A model generated the notes under the pieces. It was not told the DNA's origin. It saw nothing but the letters and a program-made list of their open reading frames with translations, and did not search any database. From positions 1 through 64,000 of the forward strand of contig JAFRXL010000016.1 of assembly GCA_017441505.1 (NCBI GenBank): a DNA stretch of 64,000 nucleotides. The letters are read 5' to 3'. Positions 1-8,106 of this stretch are shown here, piece by piece. The stretch comes from Ruminococcus sp. GTDB taxonomy: Bacteria > Bacillota > Clostridia > Oscillospirales > Ruminococcaceae. The translations under genes and the position numbers were made by a program. Position 1 is the stretch's first letter, and each line of letters starts with the position of its first letter.

Positions 1-137
1 GAAATTCCGAAATATAGATGTGTGGGCCCTGTGCAACAAGACCCCGTGAACCATGTCAGGCGGGAGACCGAGCAGCATTAAGCGGTGCGTGTTGTGTGCC
101 GCAGCAAGCCTGCACATCTATGTTCCGGAATTTTTTA
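1..137 (+). ncRNA. ffs: Signal recognition particle RNA (small bacterial type)
   Basis: The apical part carries the conserved SRP pattern: GTGAACCATGTCAGG, a CGG-GAGA-CCG tip, then AGCAGCATTAAGC, which together form the Ffh-binding loop. The two ends pair strongly: AAATTCCG (from base 2) with CGGAATTT (to about 135), and ATAGATGTG with CACATCTAT. A T run follows, so the closing helix may also end transcription. Placement ahead of dnaX, ybaB and recR is usual in Firmicutes. The 5' end may lie just outside the window. The RNA binds Ffh and guides membrane and secreted proteins to the translocon. Confidence 0.9.
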
Positions 138-155
138 TTTAGGAGGTTGAGACAT

Positions 156-1061
156 ATGACTTTATTATCATTGATCAATATGCGTGCCAAAAGGGTGTTC
201 CTATGCCTTGCACGTACTCTCCCTAAGGCGATGGCTGTGCAGTCAGCTTTTCTCATAAGTGAAATAGTGTTCTACGCTGTGAAGTCTCCGGACACAACTT
301 TTGCTGTAAGCGATGCGGCGATCACGATATTAGCAGTGCTTCTTATATCATGGGTAGCTTTTTTTGTGATAGAACTGACAAAGTATTCTCCGTCCAATTC
401 ATATCACCGCTATGACTCCGATCTCATAGGAAGTGCATTTACAGGCATTAACCGCAAATCGGCTGCTTTTGAGAACGGACTTGAACTGTTCCACAAAGGT
501 CATTTCCGCAGTGCTCTGGAAGTGTTCACAGACCTTGATAACTCTGACCTTAAAAAAACGAGCGAGGAACAGCGGATACTCGATTTCTTCCGTGGACGCT
601 GCTACCATATACTCGGTACTTACCCGAATGCTCTGATATGCTACGACAAAGCTGAAAAAAGCGGTATGGATGCACCTCTTCTTCCTTTGTTTATTGCAAG
701 ATGCTGTATCAGTAACGGCGATATTGAAAGAGCCAAGAAGATATATAACGAGCTTCTCGATACGGACTATGAGTTCAGAGATATGATACGTACCGAATAC
801 GGTAAAATGTACCTCAAACTCAACGACGGTCAGAATGCACTTAAATGGTTTCAGGAGGCTATAGACAGACATGAGAATTATGCCGATGCACTCGGCGGTG
901 CTGCTATAGCTCAGAATATGCTCCATAACTTCAAAGAGGGAGAGGAGCTTTACAGAGCAGCAATGCTCAACAATATCGAAGATCCTAAAACTTACTCGAA
1001 TTATTATAAAGAAATTCAGGCTGCTGTACTGCTTGAGACACATACTGATGCAAAAGCCTGA
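156..1061 (+). CDS. TPR-repeat membrane protein
   Basis: Protein of 301 residues. The start ATG at 156 follows AGGAGG at 141-146. A longer reading of the frame would begin inside the SRP RNA and is rejected. Two hydrophobic segments (about residues 28-45 and 55-77) are followed by a soluble part from about residue 110. That part is helical and shows tetratricopeptide-like units such as ALEVFTDLD, NALICYDKAEKSG and NALKWFQEAIDRHENYADALGGAA. TPR domains bind other proteins, so this is probably a membrane-anchored scaffold. No enzyme motif is seen. It lies between the SRP RNA and dnaX, where it may share a transcript. Specific function unknown. Confidence 0.8.
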   Translation: MTLLSLINMRAKRVFLCLARTLPKAMAVQSAFLISEIVFYAVKSPDTTFAVSDAAITILAVLLISWVAFFVIELTKYSPSNSYHRYDSDLIGSAFTGINRKSAAFENGLELFHKGHFRSALEVFTDLDNSDLKKTSEEQRILDFFRGRCYHILGTYPNALICYDKAEKSGMDAPLLPLFIARCCISNGDIERAKKIYNELLDTDYEFRDMIRTEYGKMYLKLNDGQNALKWFQEAIDRHENYADALGGAAIAQNMLHNFKEGEELYRAAMLNNIEDPKTYSNYYKEIQAAVLLETHTDAKA

Positions 1062-1099
1062 AATATACCGCAATTACTCTGAAAAGGAGGTTTTTCCCT

Positions 1100-2710
1100 G
1101 TGTATAAGGCTCTGTACCGTAAATGGAGACCTATGACATTCGACGATGTCATTTCTCAGCAGCAGACTACAGATACCCTGAAAAATCAGATAATCAGCGG
1201 AAAGACCGCCCATGCATACCTGTTCACCGGTTCAAGAGGTACAGGTAAGACAACGTGTGCAAGAATACTCGCAAAGGCTGTGAACTGCCGTAATATGAAA
1301 GACGGCAACCCGTGTCTTGAATGCGATATATGCCGTGATGCCGACAGCGGTGCTCTGACTGATATAATCGAAATAGATGCTGCTTCAAACAACGGTGTCG
1401 ACGATATACGTGACCTTCGTGACGGTGCTGTCTATATGCCGGAACGTGGAAAGTATAAGATATATATTATCGATGAGGTGCATATGCTGTCCCAGAGTGC
1501 CTTCAATGCACTCCTTAAAATAATGGAAGAACCGCCGGATTACGTCAAGTTCATACTCGCTACCACCGAGATACACAAAGTTCCGGCGACTATAACTTCA
1601 CGCTGCCAGCGTTACGACTTCCGCAGGATAAAGCAGGAGGACATAGCTGCAAGACTTAAATATATCGCTTCTCAGGAGGAATTAGACCTCACTGATGAGG
1701 GTGCTTCCCTTATCGCAAGACTTGCTGACGGCGGTATGCGTGACGCAGTTTCCCTGCTCGACCAGTGCTCAGCCTGTGCGGAGCAGATAAATGCCGATAC
1801 AGTCTCGACTACTGCCGGAGTTGCCGGAAGAGACTACCTCTTCAAGATGCTCAAAGCTATTGCGGCTAAGGACATCACAGAGGCTCTTGCGATAACAAGC
1901 AGTCTGTACGATATGTCAAAGGACCTCACACGCTTGAGTGAAGAGCTTGTGGCACAGCTCAGGAACGTTATGCTGCTGAAAGCTACTCCCGATACCGCAG
2001 AACAGCTCATACTCTGTCTGCCGGATGAGCTTGAACAGCTTAAAGAACTCGCCGGGAATACAGAGCTTACTACAGTCCTTGACTATATCTCCGAGCTTCA
2101 GGAGTGCCGTGAAAGACTGAAATGGGCTATGAATAAACGTGTGGAGTTTGAGATGACTCTCATAAAACTTTGCGGAAACGTGAAGAATGCTCCCGTAACT
2201 ATTGACAATTCTGAAATTTATGATAAAATAAAACAGTTGGAGAACAAACTCAATTCTGTACCAAGAGCTATGCCTGCATCCGGACAGGCTCCTGCCGATA
2301 AGCCGGAAGTAATGGAGGCAAAGTCGCCTGCGGATGAAGAGGTGCGTCCCAACATCGACCTTAAAAAGCTCAAACCAGAGGATATACACCCTTGTGAACG
2401 CTGGGAGGAAGTCCTTGAGGAATTCCGTAAGGTCAACCCTGCTGTTGCCGGAAGTCTGGACGACTCTTTTGCCGGTATTGCCGGAAACGTCATATTCATT
2501 ACATCGAAAAACCGCTTCTTTATGACTCTCTTCAAGACTAAAGAAAACGCAGTTTCTCTCGGGGAAACTATCGATCGTGTGCTCGGACAGCATTTCCTGA
2601 TACGTGCCCGCTGTGCGACAACTACCGATCAGCAGAAGAATATGGCTGAACAGCTCATTAAAAAAGCAATTGACAGCAGTATCGAAACAGCTGTTGATAA
2701 TAACCAATAA
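1100..2710 (+). CDS. dnaX: DNA polymerase III subunit gamma/tau
   Basis: Clamp-loader ATPase of the replicative polymerase, 536 residues. It starts at GTG 1100 after AAAAGGAGG. Walker A is GSRGTGKT (residues 44-51). The zinc module cysteines are C63, C72, C75 and C78. The DE box is IIDEVHML (about 123-130), and a SRCQRYDF sensor stretch follows. The C-terminal third is a variable tau-like tail that begins with a Pro/Ala-rich linker. It is followed by ybaB and recR, the standard gene order. No slippery A run for a programmed frameshift was identified by eye. Confidence 0.97.
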   Translation: MYKALYRKWRPMTFDDVISQQQTTDTLKNQIISGKTAHAYLFTGSRGTGKTTCARILAKAVNCRNMKDGNPCLECDICRDADSGALTDIIEIDAASNNGVDDIRDLRDGAVYMPERGKYKIYIIDEVHMLSQSAFNALLKIMEEPPDYVKFILATTEIHKVPATITSRCQRYDFRRIKQEDIAARLKYIASQEELDLTDEGASLIARLADGGMRDAVSLLDQCSACAEQINADTVSTTAGVAGRDYLFKMLKAIAAKDITEALAITSSLYDMSKDLTRLSEELVAQLRNVMLLKATPDTAEQLILCLPDELEQLKELAGNTELTTVLDYISELQECRERLKWAMNKRVEFEMTLIKLCGNVKNAPVTIDNSEIYDKIKQLENKLNSVPRAMPASGQAPADKPEVMEAKSPADEEVRPNIDLKKLKPEDIHPCERWEEVLEEFRKVNPAVAGSLDDSFAGIAGNVIFITSKNRFFMTLFKTKENAVSLGETIDRVLGQHFLIRARCATTTDQQKNMAEQLIKKAIDSSIETAVDNNQ

Positions 2711-2760
2711 AAATATTTTCCCATAAGGGAAACACAAATCATATCAAAGGAGAATTTAAA

Positions 2761-3108
2761 ATGAAAGCAAGAATACCAAGAAATATGGGCGGCGGAGCTC
2801 AGAATATGAACCAGATGATAAAGCAGGCTCAGAAGATGCAGGATCAGATCACAGAGCTTCAGGAAGATATTGAAGAAAGAGAATTTTCCGCAACAGCCGG
2901 CGGCGGTGCTGTAGAAGTTACAGTTTCAGGCAAGAAGACTATCAAGGCTCTCACTATCAAGCCGGAAGTTGTTGACCCAGAGGATATTGATATGCTTCAG
3001 GATCTCATCATCAGTGCTGTAAACGAGGCTATCAACAACGTTGAAGCTACTACTGAAACTGAAATGAGCAAGATCACAGGAGGCGTTTCCCTCCCTGGTC
3101 TGTTTTAA
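2761..3108 (+). CDS. ybaB: Nucleoid-associated protein, YbaB/EbfC family
   Basis: Small protein of 115 residues, typical of the family. It has an N-terminal coiled helix (MNQMIKQAQKMQDQITELQEDIEE), a Gly-rich turn GGGAVEVTVSG, and a C-terminal helix ending in a Gly-rich tail. AAAGGAG lies upstream of the ATG. Family members form dimers that bind DNA and compact or mark the nucleoid. The gene sits between dnaX and recR, six bases ahead of recR, so the three are almost certainly co-transcribed. Confidence 0.95.
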   Translation: MKARIPRNMGGGAQNMNQMIKQAQKMQDQITELQEDIEEREFSATAGGGAVEVTVSGKKTIKALTIKPEVVDPEDIDMLQDLIISAVNEAINNVEATTETEMSKITGGVSLPGLF

Positions 3109-3114
3109 TAGATA

Positions 3115-3717
3115 ATGGCTGACCATAACGCTCTTCCGCTGGTGATACTTGCGGAAAAGTTCGCATCTCTTCCGGGTATAGGTATGAAGTCCGCACAGAG
3201 GCTCGCTTACCATGTTATGTCAATGGACGAGAGTGCGGTAGAGGACTTCGCTCAGGCTCTTATAGACGCTAAAAAGAACGTTCACAGCTGCAAGTGCTGT
3301 CAGAATCTGACAGAAAAGGAAATATGTCCGATATGCAGCGACGATGAACGTGATAAAAGCGTAATATGCGTGGTGGAAAGTCCTAAGGACGTTACAGCTT
3401 TCGAGCGGACAAGAGAATATAACGGCGTTTATCATGTGCTTCACGGACTTCTGTCCCCTATGGACGGGATAACTCCGGATAAGCTGAGAGTAAAAGAGCT
3501 TCTCGCACGTATCGCACAGGGCGGTGTAGAGGAAGTCATAATGGCTACAAATCCGACCGTTGAGGGCGATGCTACAGCGATGTATATTGCCGGTCTGCTG
3601 AAACCGATGGGCATAAAAGTCTCACGGCTTGCGTTCGGACTGCCGGTCGGAGGTATACTTGAATACGCCGATGAAGTTACTCTGTTCAAGGCTCTTGAAA
3701 ATCGAAACGATATGTAA
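3115..3717 (+). CDS. recR: Recombination mediator protein RecR
   Basis: Protein of 200 residues, the usual RecR size. It has an N-terminal helix-hairpin-helix (LPGIGMKSAQRLAYH), a C4 zinc finger (C59, C62, C71, C74), and a Toprim domain beginning ICVVESPKDV, with the conserved NPTVEGDATA stretch later. RecR works with RecF and RecO to load RecA on gapped DNA. Last gene of the dnaX-ybaB-recR unit; a strong hairpin terminator follows directly. Confidence 0.97.
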   Translation: MADHNALPLVILAEKFASLPGIGMKSAQRLAYHVMSMDESAVEDFAQALIDAKKNVHSCKCCQNLTEKEICPICSDDERDKSVICVVESPKDVTAFERTREYNGVYHVLHGLLSPMDGITPDKLRVKELLARIAQGGVEEVIMATNPTVEGDATAMYIAGLLKPMGIKVSRLAFGLPVGGILEYADEVTLFKALENRNDM

Positions 3718-3721
3718 TATT

Positions 3722-3752
3722 AAAGCTCCCGAAGTTCTTTCGGGAGCTTTTT
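3722..3752. terminator. Bidirectional intrinsic terminator between recR and the kinase gene
   Basis: A 12-bp stem, AAAGCTCCCGAA paired with TTCGGGAGCTTT, followed by a T run on the plus strand and preceded by A residues that serve the minus strand. It separates the convergent recR and uridine-kinase-like genes. Confidence 0.9.
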
Positions 3753-3757
3753 GTGAT

Positions 3758-4675
3758 TCAATACTTGAACTGACTGTTTCCGATAAACTCGCATACAAGC
3801 GAATCTGACGGAATAAGCTTATTATCAAGAGTATCTGTCTTCTCCAGTATCGCAAGAGTTTCGTTGATCTCCGGAACATCCGTCATCTCACGAAGCTGGT
3901 CGATCAGAGCTCCACGGTAAGCACTTATCTCATAAGGCATGAATGTGTCGATGTCGTAGTCGGAGCGGTACTTGTACGGCATTATGTACTTGTTCTCGCC
4001 GGCTTCAACGCTGTGGAACATATTCATAGTCTCACGAAGTGAACGCTTGCGGAACTTTTTGTCTCTTATCATCCTGCGGAGAAGTCTTACTCTTGAAGGA
4101 TGCAGGACAGTTTCACCGTCAGTAACACGGGTGCGGACGCTTACGTAAATTTTCCATATCTGGTCATCGGGAACAGTGATAACGTCGGGATTCAGAGCGT
4201 GGATGCCCTCGAATATTACAAGTTCACCCTTGTTTCTGCGGAACGGCTTTCCAGCCTCTCTTGAAGAGCTTTTGAAATTATACTTTGGGAGTATAACTTC
4301 TTCACAGTTACTCATCGCTTCTATCTGAGAATTAAGCAGGTCTTTATCCATACGCAATGGAGATTCAAGGTCCATTTTGCCCTGTGAAGCGAGCTCTTTT
4401 TCTTCTGTTGAAAGCGGACAGAAATAATTATCCATAGACAATGTGTGTGTGGCGTGACCTTTTTCGTCCAGAAGTTTTTCTATCATCATTGCTGTAGTAG
4501 TCTTGCCCGAACCTGACGGCCCTGCAAGGAGTATGACTGGTTTTTCGTCACGATGAGCTATTATCTCATCTGCAATTTTATCAAGGCGATAGGTGTAGTC
4601 AGCGTTTGCGGCTTCGATAAACTCCTTTGGGGAATTCTGTAAGCCTTCGTTGATTCTGTTTACTTCAATGTTCAT
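3758..4675 (-). CDS. Uridine kinase-like P-loop nucleoside kinase
   Basis: Protein of 305 residues on the minus strand. Walker A is GPSGSGKTT (residues 52-60). It is followed by features of the phosphoribulokinase/uridine kinase family: MDNYFCP, LESPLRMD, VIFEGIHALNP and an Arg-rich lid RVRLLRRMIRDKKFRKR. Members phosphorylate uridine or cytidine using ATP or GTP. Clostridial relatives often carry extra N-terminal domains that are absent here, so the natural substrate is uncertain. It has its own promoter (4706-4734, minus strand) and AAGGAG before the start. It is divergent from the beta-CASP nuclease gene. Confidence 0.85.
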   Translation of the reverse strand: MNIEVNRINEGLQNSPKEFIEAANADYTYRLDKIADEIIAHRDEKPVILLAGPSGSGKTTTAMMIEKLLDEKGHATHTLSMDNYFCPLSTEEKELASQGKMDLESPLRMDKDLLNSQIEAMSNCEEVILPKYNFKSSSREAGKPFRRNKGELVIFEGIHALNPDVITVPDDQIWKIYVSVRTRVTDGETVLHPSRVRLLRRMIRDKKFRKRSLRETMNMFHSVEAGENKYIMPYKYRSDYDIDTFMPYEISAYRGALIDQLREMTDVPEINETLAILEKTDTLDNKLIPSDSLVCEFIGNSQFKY

Positions 4676-4705
4676 CTCAATAACTCCTTGGGTTCTTTTT
4701 TTATA

Positions 4706-4734
4706 ATTATATCACACAATCAAGTATTTTTCAA
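4706..4734 (-). promoter_or_regulatory. Sigma-A-type promoter of the kinase gene
   Basis: On the minus strand TTGAAA (4734-4729) and TATAAT (4711-4706) are separated by 17 bp. The TATAAT is 30 bp upstream of the start codon. Confidence 0.75.
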
Positions 4735-4753
4735 TAGAATTTTTATTACATTA

Positions 4754-4782
4754 TAGACAAATCATAAAATATGTGATATAAT
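4754..4782 (+). promoter_or_regulatory. Sigma-A-type promoter of the beta-CASP nuclease gene
   Basis: TAGACA (4754-4759), a 17-bp spacer, and TATAAT (4777-4782), 36 bp upstream of the start codon. It is divergent from the kinase promoter. Confidence 0.75.
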
Positions 4783-4818
4783 TACAGTTGGAAAAATATA
4801 TCCCTTGGAGGAATGACT

Positions 4819-6417
4819 ATGAAAATGATGTTTATTGGAGCTACACATGAGGTAACAGGAAGCTGTACCTATGTTGAAGCTTGTGGAAAAAAATTCCTTG
4901 TAGATTTTGGTATGCAGCAGGGAGAGGACATATTTGAAAATGTTCAGATACCTGTTTCTCCGTCAGAAATTGATTTTGTACTTCTTACTCACGCTCACAT
5001 AGACCACTCCGGACTGCTCCCTCTGCTTTTTGCAGGAGGATTCAAGGGAGAGATACACGCTACGGAAGCAACCTCAAATCTTTGCAGCGTTATGCTCCGT
5101 GACAGTGCTCACATACAGGAGTTTGAAGCTGAATGGCGTAACCGTAAGGGCAGACGTAAAGGGGAGGAGGACTATGAGCCGCTCTATACTATGGACGATG
5201 CTCTCGGAGCTATAGCTCTGTTCGTGCCGCATCACTATGAGACTGAATATGAGGTCAGCCAGGGTATAAATATAATGTTCCGTGACGCAGGTCACCTTCT
5301 TGGCTCTTCAAGCATAATCCTGACGCTTACTGAGGGAGATGTTACAAGAAAGATAGTTTTCTCCGGTGATATAGGAAATACCGAACAGCCGCTCATCCGT
5401 GACCCTCAGTATATAGATTCCGCTGATTACGTGGTCATGGAGTCTACCTACGGAAACAGAGTTCATGACCGTCCCACTGATTATGTTACAGCCCTCTCAG
5501 AGGTGCTCCAGACTACTTTTGACCGTGGCGGAAGTGTTATTATACCTTCATTTGCTGTCGGAAGAACTCAGGAAATGCTCTACTTCATCAGACATATCAA
5601 GGAAGAGGGACTTGTAAAGGGTCACGACGGATTCCCCGTATATGTTGACAGTCCGCTCGCAAATGAAGCTACCGACATTTTCATAAGCAACCGTGAGAGC
5701 TGCTATGATGAGGAAGCTCTTGCATTTGTCCGCAAGGGCATCAATCCTATTTCGTTTGAGGGACTTATCAGAACCGTTACAAGCGATGATTCCAGAGCTA
5801 TAAACTCCGATACCAGACCTAAAGTTATAATCTCAGCCAGCGGTATGTGCGAAGCCGGACGTATCAAGCATCACCTCAAACATAATCTCTGGAAGAAAGA
5901 GAATACCATTCTCTTTGTGGGTTATCAGGCTGGAAATACTCTCGGAAGAAGTCTCATTGAGGGAGCTAAAAAGGTGAAGCTTTTCGGCGAAACTGTGTAT
6001 GTAGCAGCTGAGATAAAACAGCTCCCCGGAGTAAGCGGTCACGCTGATATGAACGGACTTCTTGCCTGGGCTGAAGCCATTTCGGGAGTTAAAAAGTTCT
6101 TTGTAAATCACGGAGAAGCTTCATCCGCTGAGAATTTCAAGCAGCTCCTTATGGAGAAGCTCGGGGTTGACGCTTATGCTCCTTACAGCGGAGCTGAGTT
6201 TGACCTTGTTGAGGGCGTTGTTACCGTTGACGCTCAGCCTATACCGATACCAAAGAAGAAAACAGGAAATGCTAATATGAGTGCAGCTTATATCGAGCTG
6301 ACTGCTGCTGCTGATCGTCTGGCAGAGCTGATAAAGCGTTCGGACGGAAGAGCAAATGCCGATATGAGGAAGCTCACAGAAGCTATCAACGCACTCTGCG
6401 ATGATTGGCAGTTATAA
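4819..6417 (+). CDS. Beta-CASP metallo-beta-lactamase-fold RNA nuclease
   Basis: Protein of 532 residues. The ATG at 4819 is chosen over the ATG at 4813 because GGAGG (4807-4811) is then seven bases away. Motifs: HAHIDH (residues 58-63, two-zinc site), a DAGHLLGSS stretch, SGDIG, the beta-CASP motif A/B region with ISASGMCEAGRI, and the late VSGHAD histidine. This is the CPSF-73/Int11-like group found in bacteria, predicted to process or degrade RNA. The C-terminal 60 residues are helical and hydrophilic. Followed by a repeat element. Confidence 0.9.
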   Translation: MKMMFIGATHEVTGSCTYVEACGKKFLVDFGMQQGEDIFENVQIPVSPSEIDFVLLTHAHIDHSGLLPLLFAGGFKGEIHATEATSNLCSVMLRDSAHIQEFEAEWRNRKGRRKGEEDYEPLYTMDDALGAIALFVPHHYETEYEVSQGINIMFRDAGHLLGSSSIILTLTEGDVTRKIVFSGDIGNTEQPLIRDPQYIDSADYVVMESTYGNRVHDRPTDYVTALSEVLQTTFDRGGSVIIPSFAVGRTQEMLYFIRHIKEEGLVKGHDGFPVYVDSPLANEATDIFISNRESCYDEEALAFVRKGINPISFEGLIRTVTSDDSRAINSDTRPKVIISASGMCEAGRIKHHLKHNLWKKENTILFVGYQAGNTLGRSLIEGAKKVKLFGETVYVAAEIKQLPGVSGHADMNGLLAWAEAISGVKKFFVNHGEASSAENFKQLLMEKLGVDAYAPYSGAEFDLVEGVVTVDAQPIPIPKKKTGNANMSAAYIELTAAADRLAELIKRSDGRANADMRKLTEAINALCDDWQL

Positions 6418-6434
6418 AACAAAAATAAAATTAA

Positions 6435-6819
6435 AGCCGGCGAAGCCGGTCAATAATGAGAGTCCAGAGAGAGGTTCTCTCTCTGGCAAAGGGGTGTACG
6501 AGGGGTTACCCCTACCAGTGGTAGGGGATGTCAGCTTGCTGACAGGGGTGGCTGAACCCGATTAGGGTACAGCGTTCCCCCTAAAAAGCAGTCCAGCGAG
6601 CAAAGCAACGCTGGACGGACGGCTCGCATCGCTCGCCCCAGCTTGACTGGCATAATTACTGCGTCGGTCAAGCCGAGGTGAAGCAATGCGGACGGTTCGT
6701 AAAACCTCGCTACGCTGGTTTTACTACTTTTTAGGGGAGGCTCTGCCTCCCCTCGTACACCCTACCGCCAAAGGGATAATTATCCCTTTGGAATCCCCTT
6801 ATTGCCGCCTTCGGCGGTA
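6435..6819 (+). repeat. Mosaic hairpin repeat R1, full two-lobed copy
   Basis: About 385 bp between the nuclease and CDF genes. The left lobe starts with GCCGGCGAAGCCGG, then a CCAGAGAGAG/CTCTCTCTGG hairpin, GGTGTACGAGGGG, a CCCCTACC..GGTAGGGG hairpin, GTCAGC..GCTGAC, a GTCCAGCG..CGCTGGAC hairpin and a CCAGCTTGACTGG end. The right lobe is the same plan in reverse: CGTCGGTCAAGCCGAG, GTAAAACC..GGTTTTAC, AGGGGAGGC..GCCTCCCCT, CCAAAGGG..CCCTTTGG, CCGCCTTCGGCGG. The central junction is identical to that of R8. No gene is supported inside. Confidence 0.85.
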
Positions 6820-6856
6820 TTATATTTTTTAATATTTATTATTGGAGGTCTGTCCA

Positions 6857-7963
6857 TTGAACAGAGATAAAATCATCGTCAGAACAAGTATTATCGGCAT
6901 CATAGCCAATATCGCCCTTGCCGGCTTCAAAGCCTTTGTAGGTATACTGACCGGCTCTATCGCTATAATACTCGATGCAGTAAATAACCTGAGCGACGTA
7001 CTTTCATCAGCTATAACTATCGTAGGTACTAAACTCGCCGGTAAAAAGCCCGACAAAAAACACCCCTACGGTCACGGCAGAGGCGAGTACATGACCGCTA
7101 TGGTGATCGCAGCTATCGTGCTCTATGCCGGTATAACGTCACTGATAGAAGCTATAAAAAAGATAATAACTCCACGAACTCCGGACTATCCTGTGACTTC
7201 ATTCATAATTCTTGGTGCCGCTGTAGTAGTCAAACTGCTGCTTGGTACTTATGTAAAAAGAACAGGTGAAAAGGTCAACTCGGATTCACTCGTAGCTTCC
7301 GGAAAGGACGCTCTTCTTGACGCTGTTATCTCAACTTCGACTATTATCGCTGCGGTGATATTTGTTACTGCCGGAGTAAGTCTTGAAGCATGGCTCGCCG
7401 CAATTATTGCTCTTGTTATCATAAAGGCCGGAATAGATATGATGCGTGAGAGCTTTTCTGAGATACTCGGTGAACGTGTCGACAAGGAGTACTCAAAGGA
7501 AATTAAAAATACTATCACTTCTTTTCCGCAGGTAAGCGGTGCTTATGACCTCGTTCTTCATAATTATGGTCCGGATACAATGATAGGTTCTGTGCACATT
7601 GAAGTTCCCGACACTATGACCGCTGCTGAGCTTGATGTGCTCGAAAGGGAAATATCCGGAAAGGTACTCGCCGAACACGGAGTTATACTCGCCGGAATAA
7701 GCATTTATTCAGTCAATACCAAGGACGATAACGCTGCAAAGATACTGGAAGATGTGAGAAAAACAGTCATGTCGCATACCGGTATACTGCAAATACACGG
7801 CTTCTACTACAGCGAGAAGTTCCGCACTATCACTTTTGATATGATAATAGATTTTGCTTACCCTGACCGTGAAGGGCTTTACCGTACCGTATTTGATGAG
7901 ATACAAAGTAAATACCCTGAATTCGGTATCTCAATTACACTCGATGTCGATGTAAGTGACTGA
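6857..7963 (+). CDS. Cation diffusion facilitator (CDF) metal transporter
   Basis: Protein of 368 residues starting at TTG 6857, nine bases after GGAGG. The N-terminal part has about six membrane segments. They include the CDF metal-site signature AIILDAVNNLSD in TM2 and the HPYGHGRGEY loop, with DALLD in TM5. A long cytoplasmic tail from about residue 205 has two regions resembling CDF C-terminal domains. The family exports Zn, Mn, Fe or similar divalent metals in exchange for protons. The Asp-Asn pair in TM2 and the Asp pair in TM5 are kept. Which metal is moved cannot be read. A terminator follows immediately. Confidence 0.9.
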   Translation: MNRDKIIVRTSIIGIIANIALAGFKAFVGILTGSIAIILDAVNNLSDVLSSAITIVGTKLAGKKPDKKHPYGHGRGEYMTAMVIAAIVLYAGITSLIEAIKKIITPRTPDYPVTSFIILGAAVVVKLLLGTYVKRTGEKVNSDSLVASGKDALLDAVISTSTIIAAVIFVTAGVSLEAWLAAIIALVIIKAGIDMMRESFSEILGERVDKEYSKEIKNTITSFPQVSGAYDLVLHNYGPDTMIGSVHIEVPDTMTAAELDVLEREISGKVLAEHGVILAGISIYSVNTKDDNAAKILEDVRKTVMSHTGILQIHGFYYSEKFRTITFDMIIDFAYPDREGLYRTVFDEIQSKYPEFGISITLDVDVSD

Positions 7964-7968
7964 TTTGA

Positions 7969-8002
7969 AGCCATAGCATTGCTGAAAATGCTATGGCTTT
8001 TT
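7969..8002 (+). terminator. Intrinsic terminator after the CDF gene
   Basis: AGCCATAGCATT (7969-7980), loop GCTGAA, AATGCTATGGCT (7987-7998), then a T-rich tail. Confidence 0.92.
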
Positions 8003-8029
8003 ATTATTTTTATCTATAGATCCTGAACA

Positions 8030-8058
8030 TTGACAACCCCTGCCAAAAATGCTATAAT
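8030..8058 (+). promoter_or_regulatory. Consensus sigma-A promoter of purB
   Basis: Perfect TTGACA (8030-8035), 17-bp spacer, perfect TATAAT (8053-8058). The purB ATG follows 48 bp later, after AAAGGAG. Confidence 0.92.
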
Positions 8059-8106
8059 GTAATCTGAAAAAATACGCACATTGTGCGATAAAAGGAGATC
8101 ATAATT

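Noticed and set aside
18..155. N-terminal extension of the TPR protein
   Set aside because: It overlaps the SRP RNA. A good binding site precedes the ATG at 156.
1916..2737. Long minus-strand frame of 273 codons opposite dnaX
   Set aside because: Shadow of dnaX, with Cys/Phe/Ser-rich nonsense composition and no binding site. The same applies to long minus frames opposite pheA, glyS, ilvD and the activase gene.
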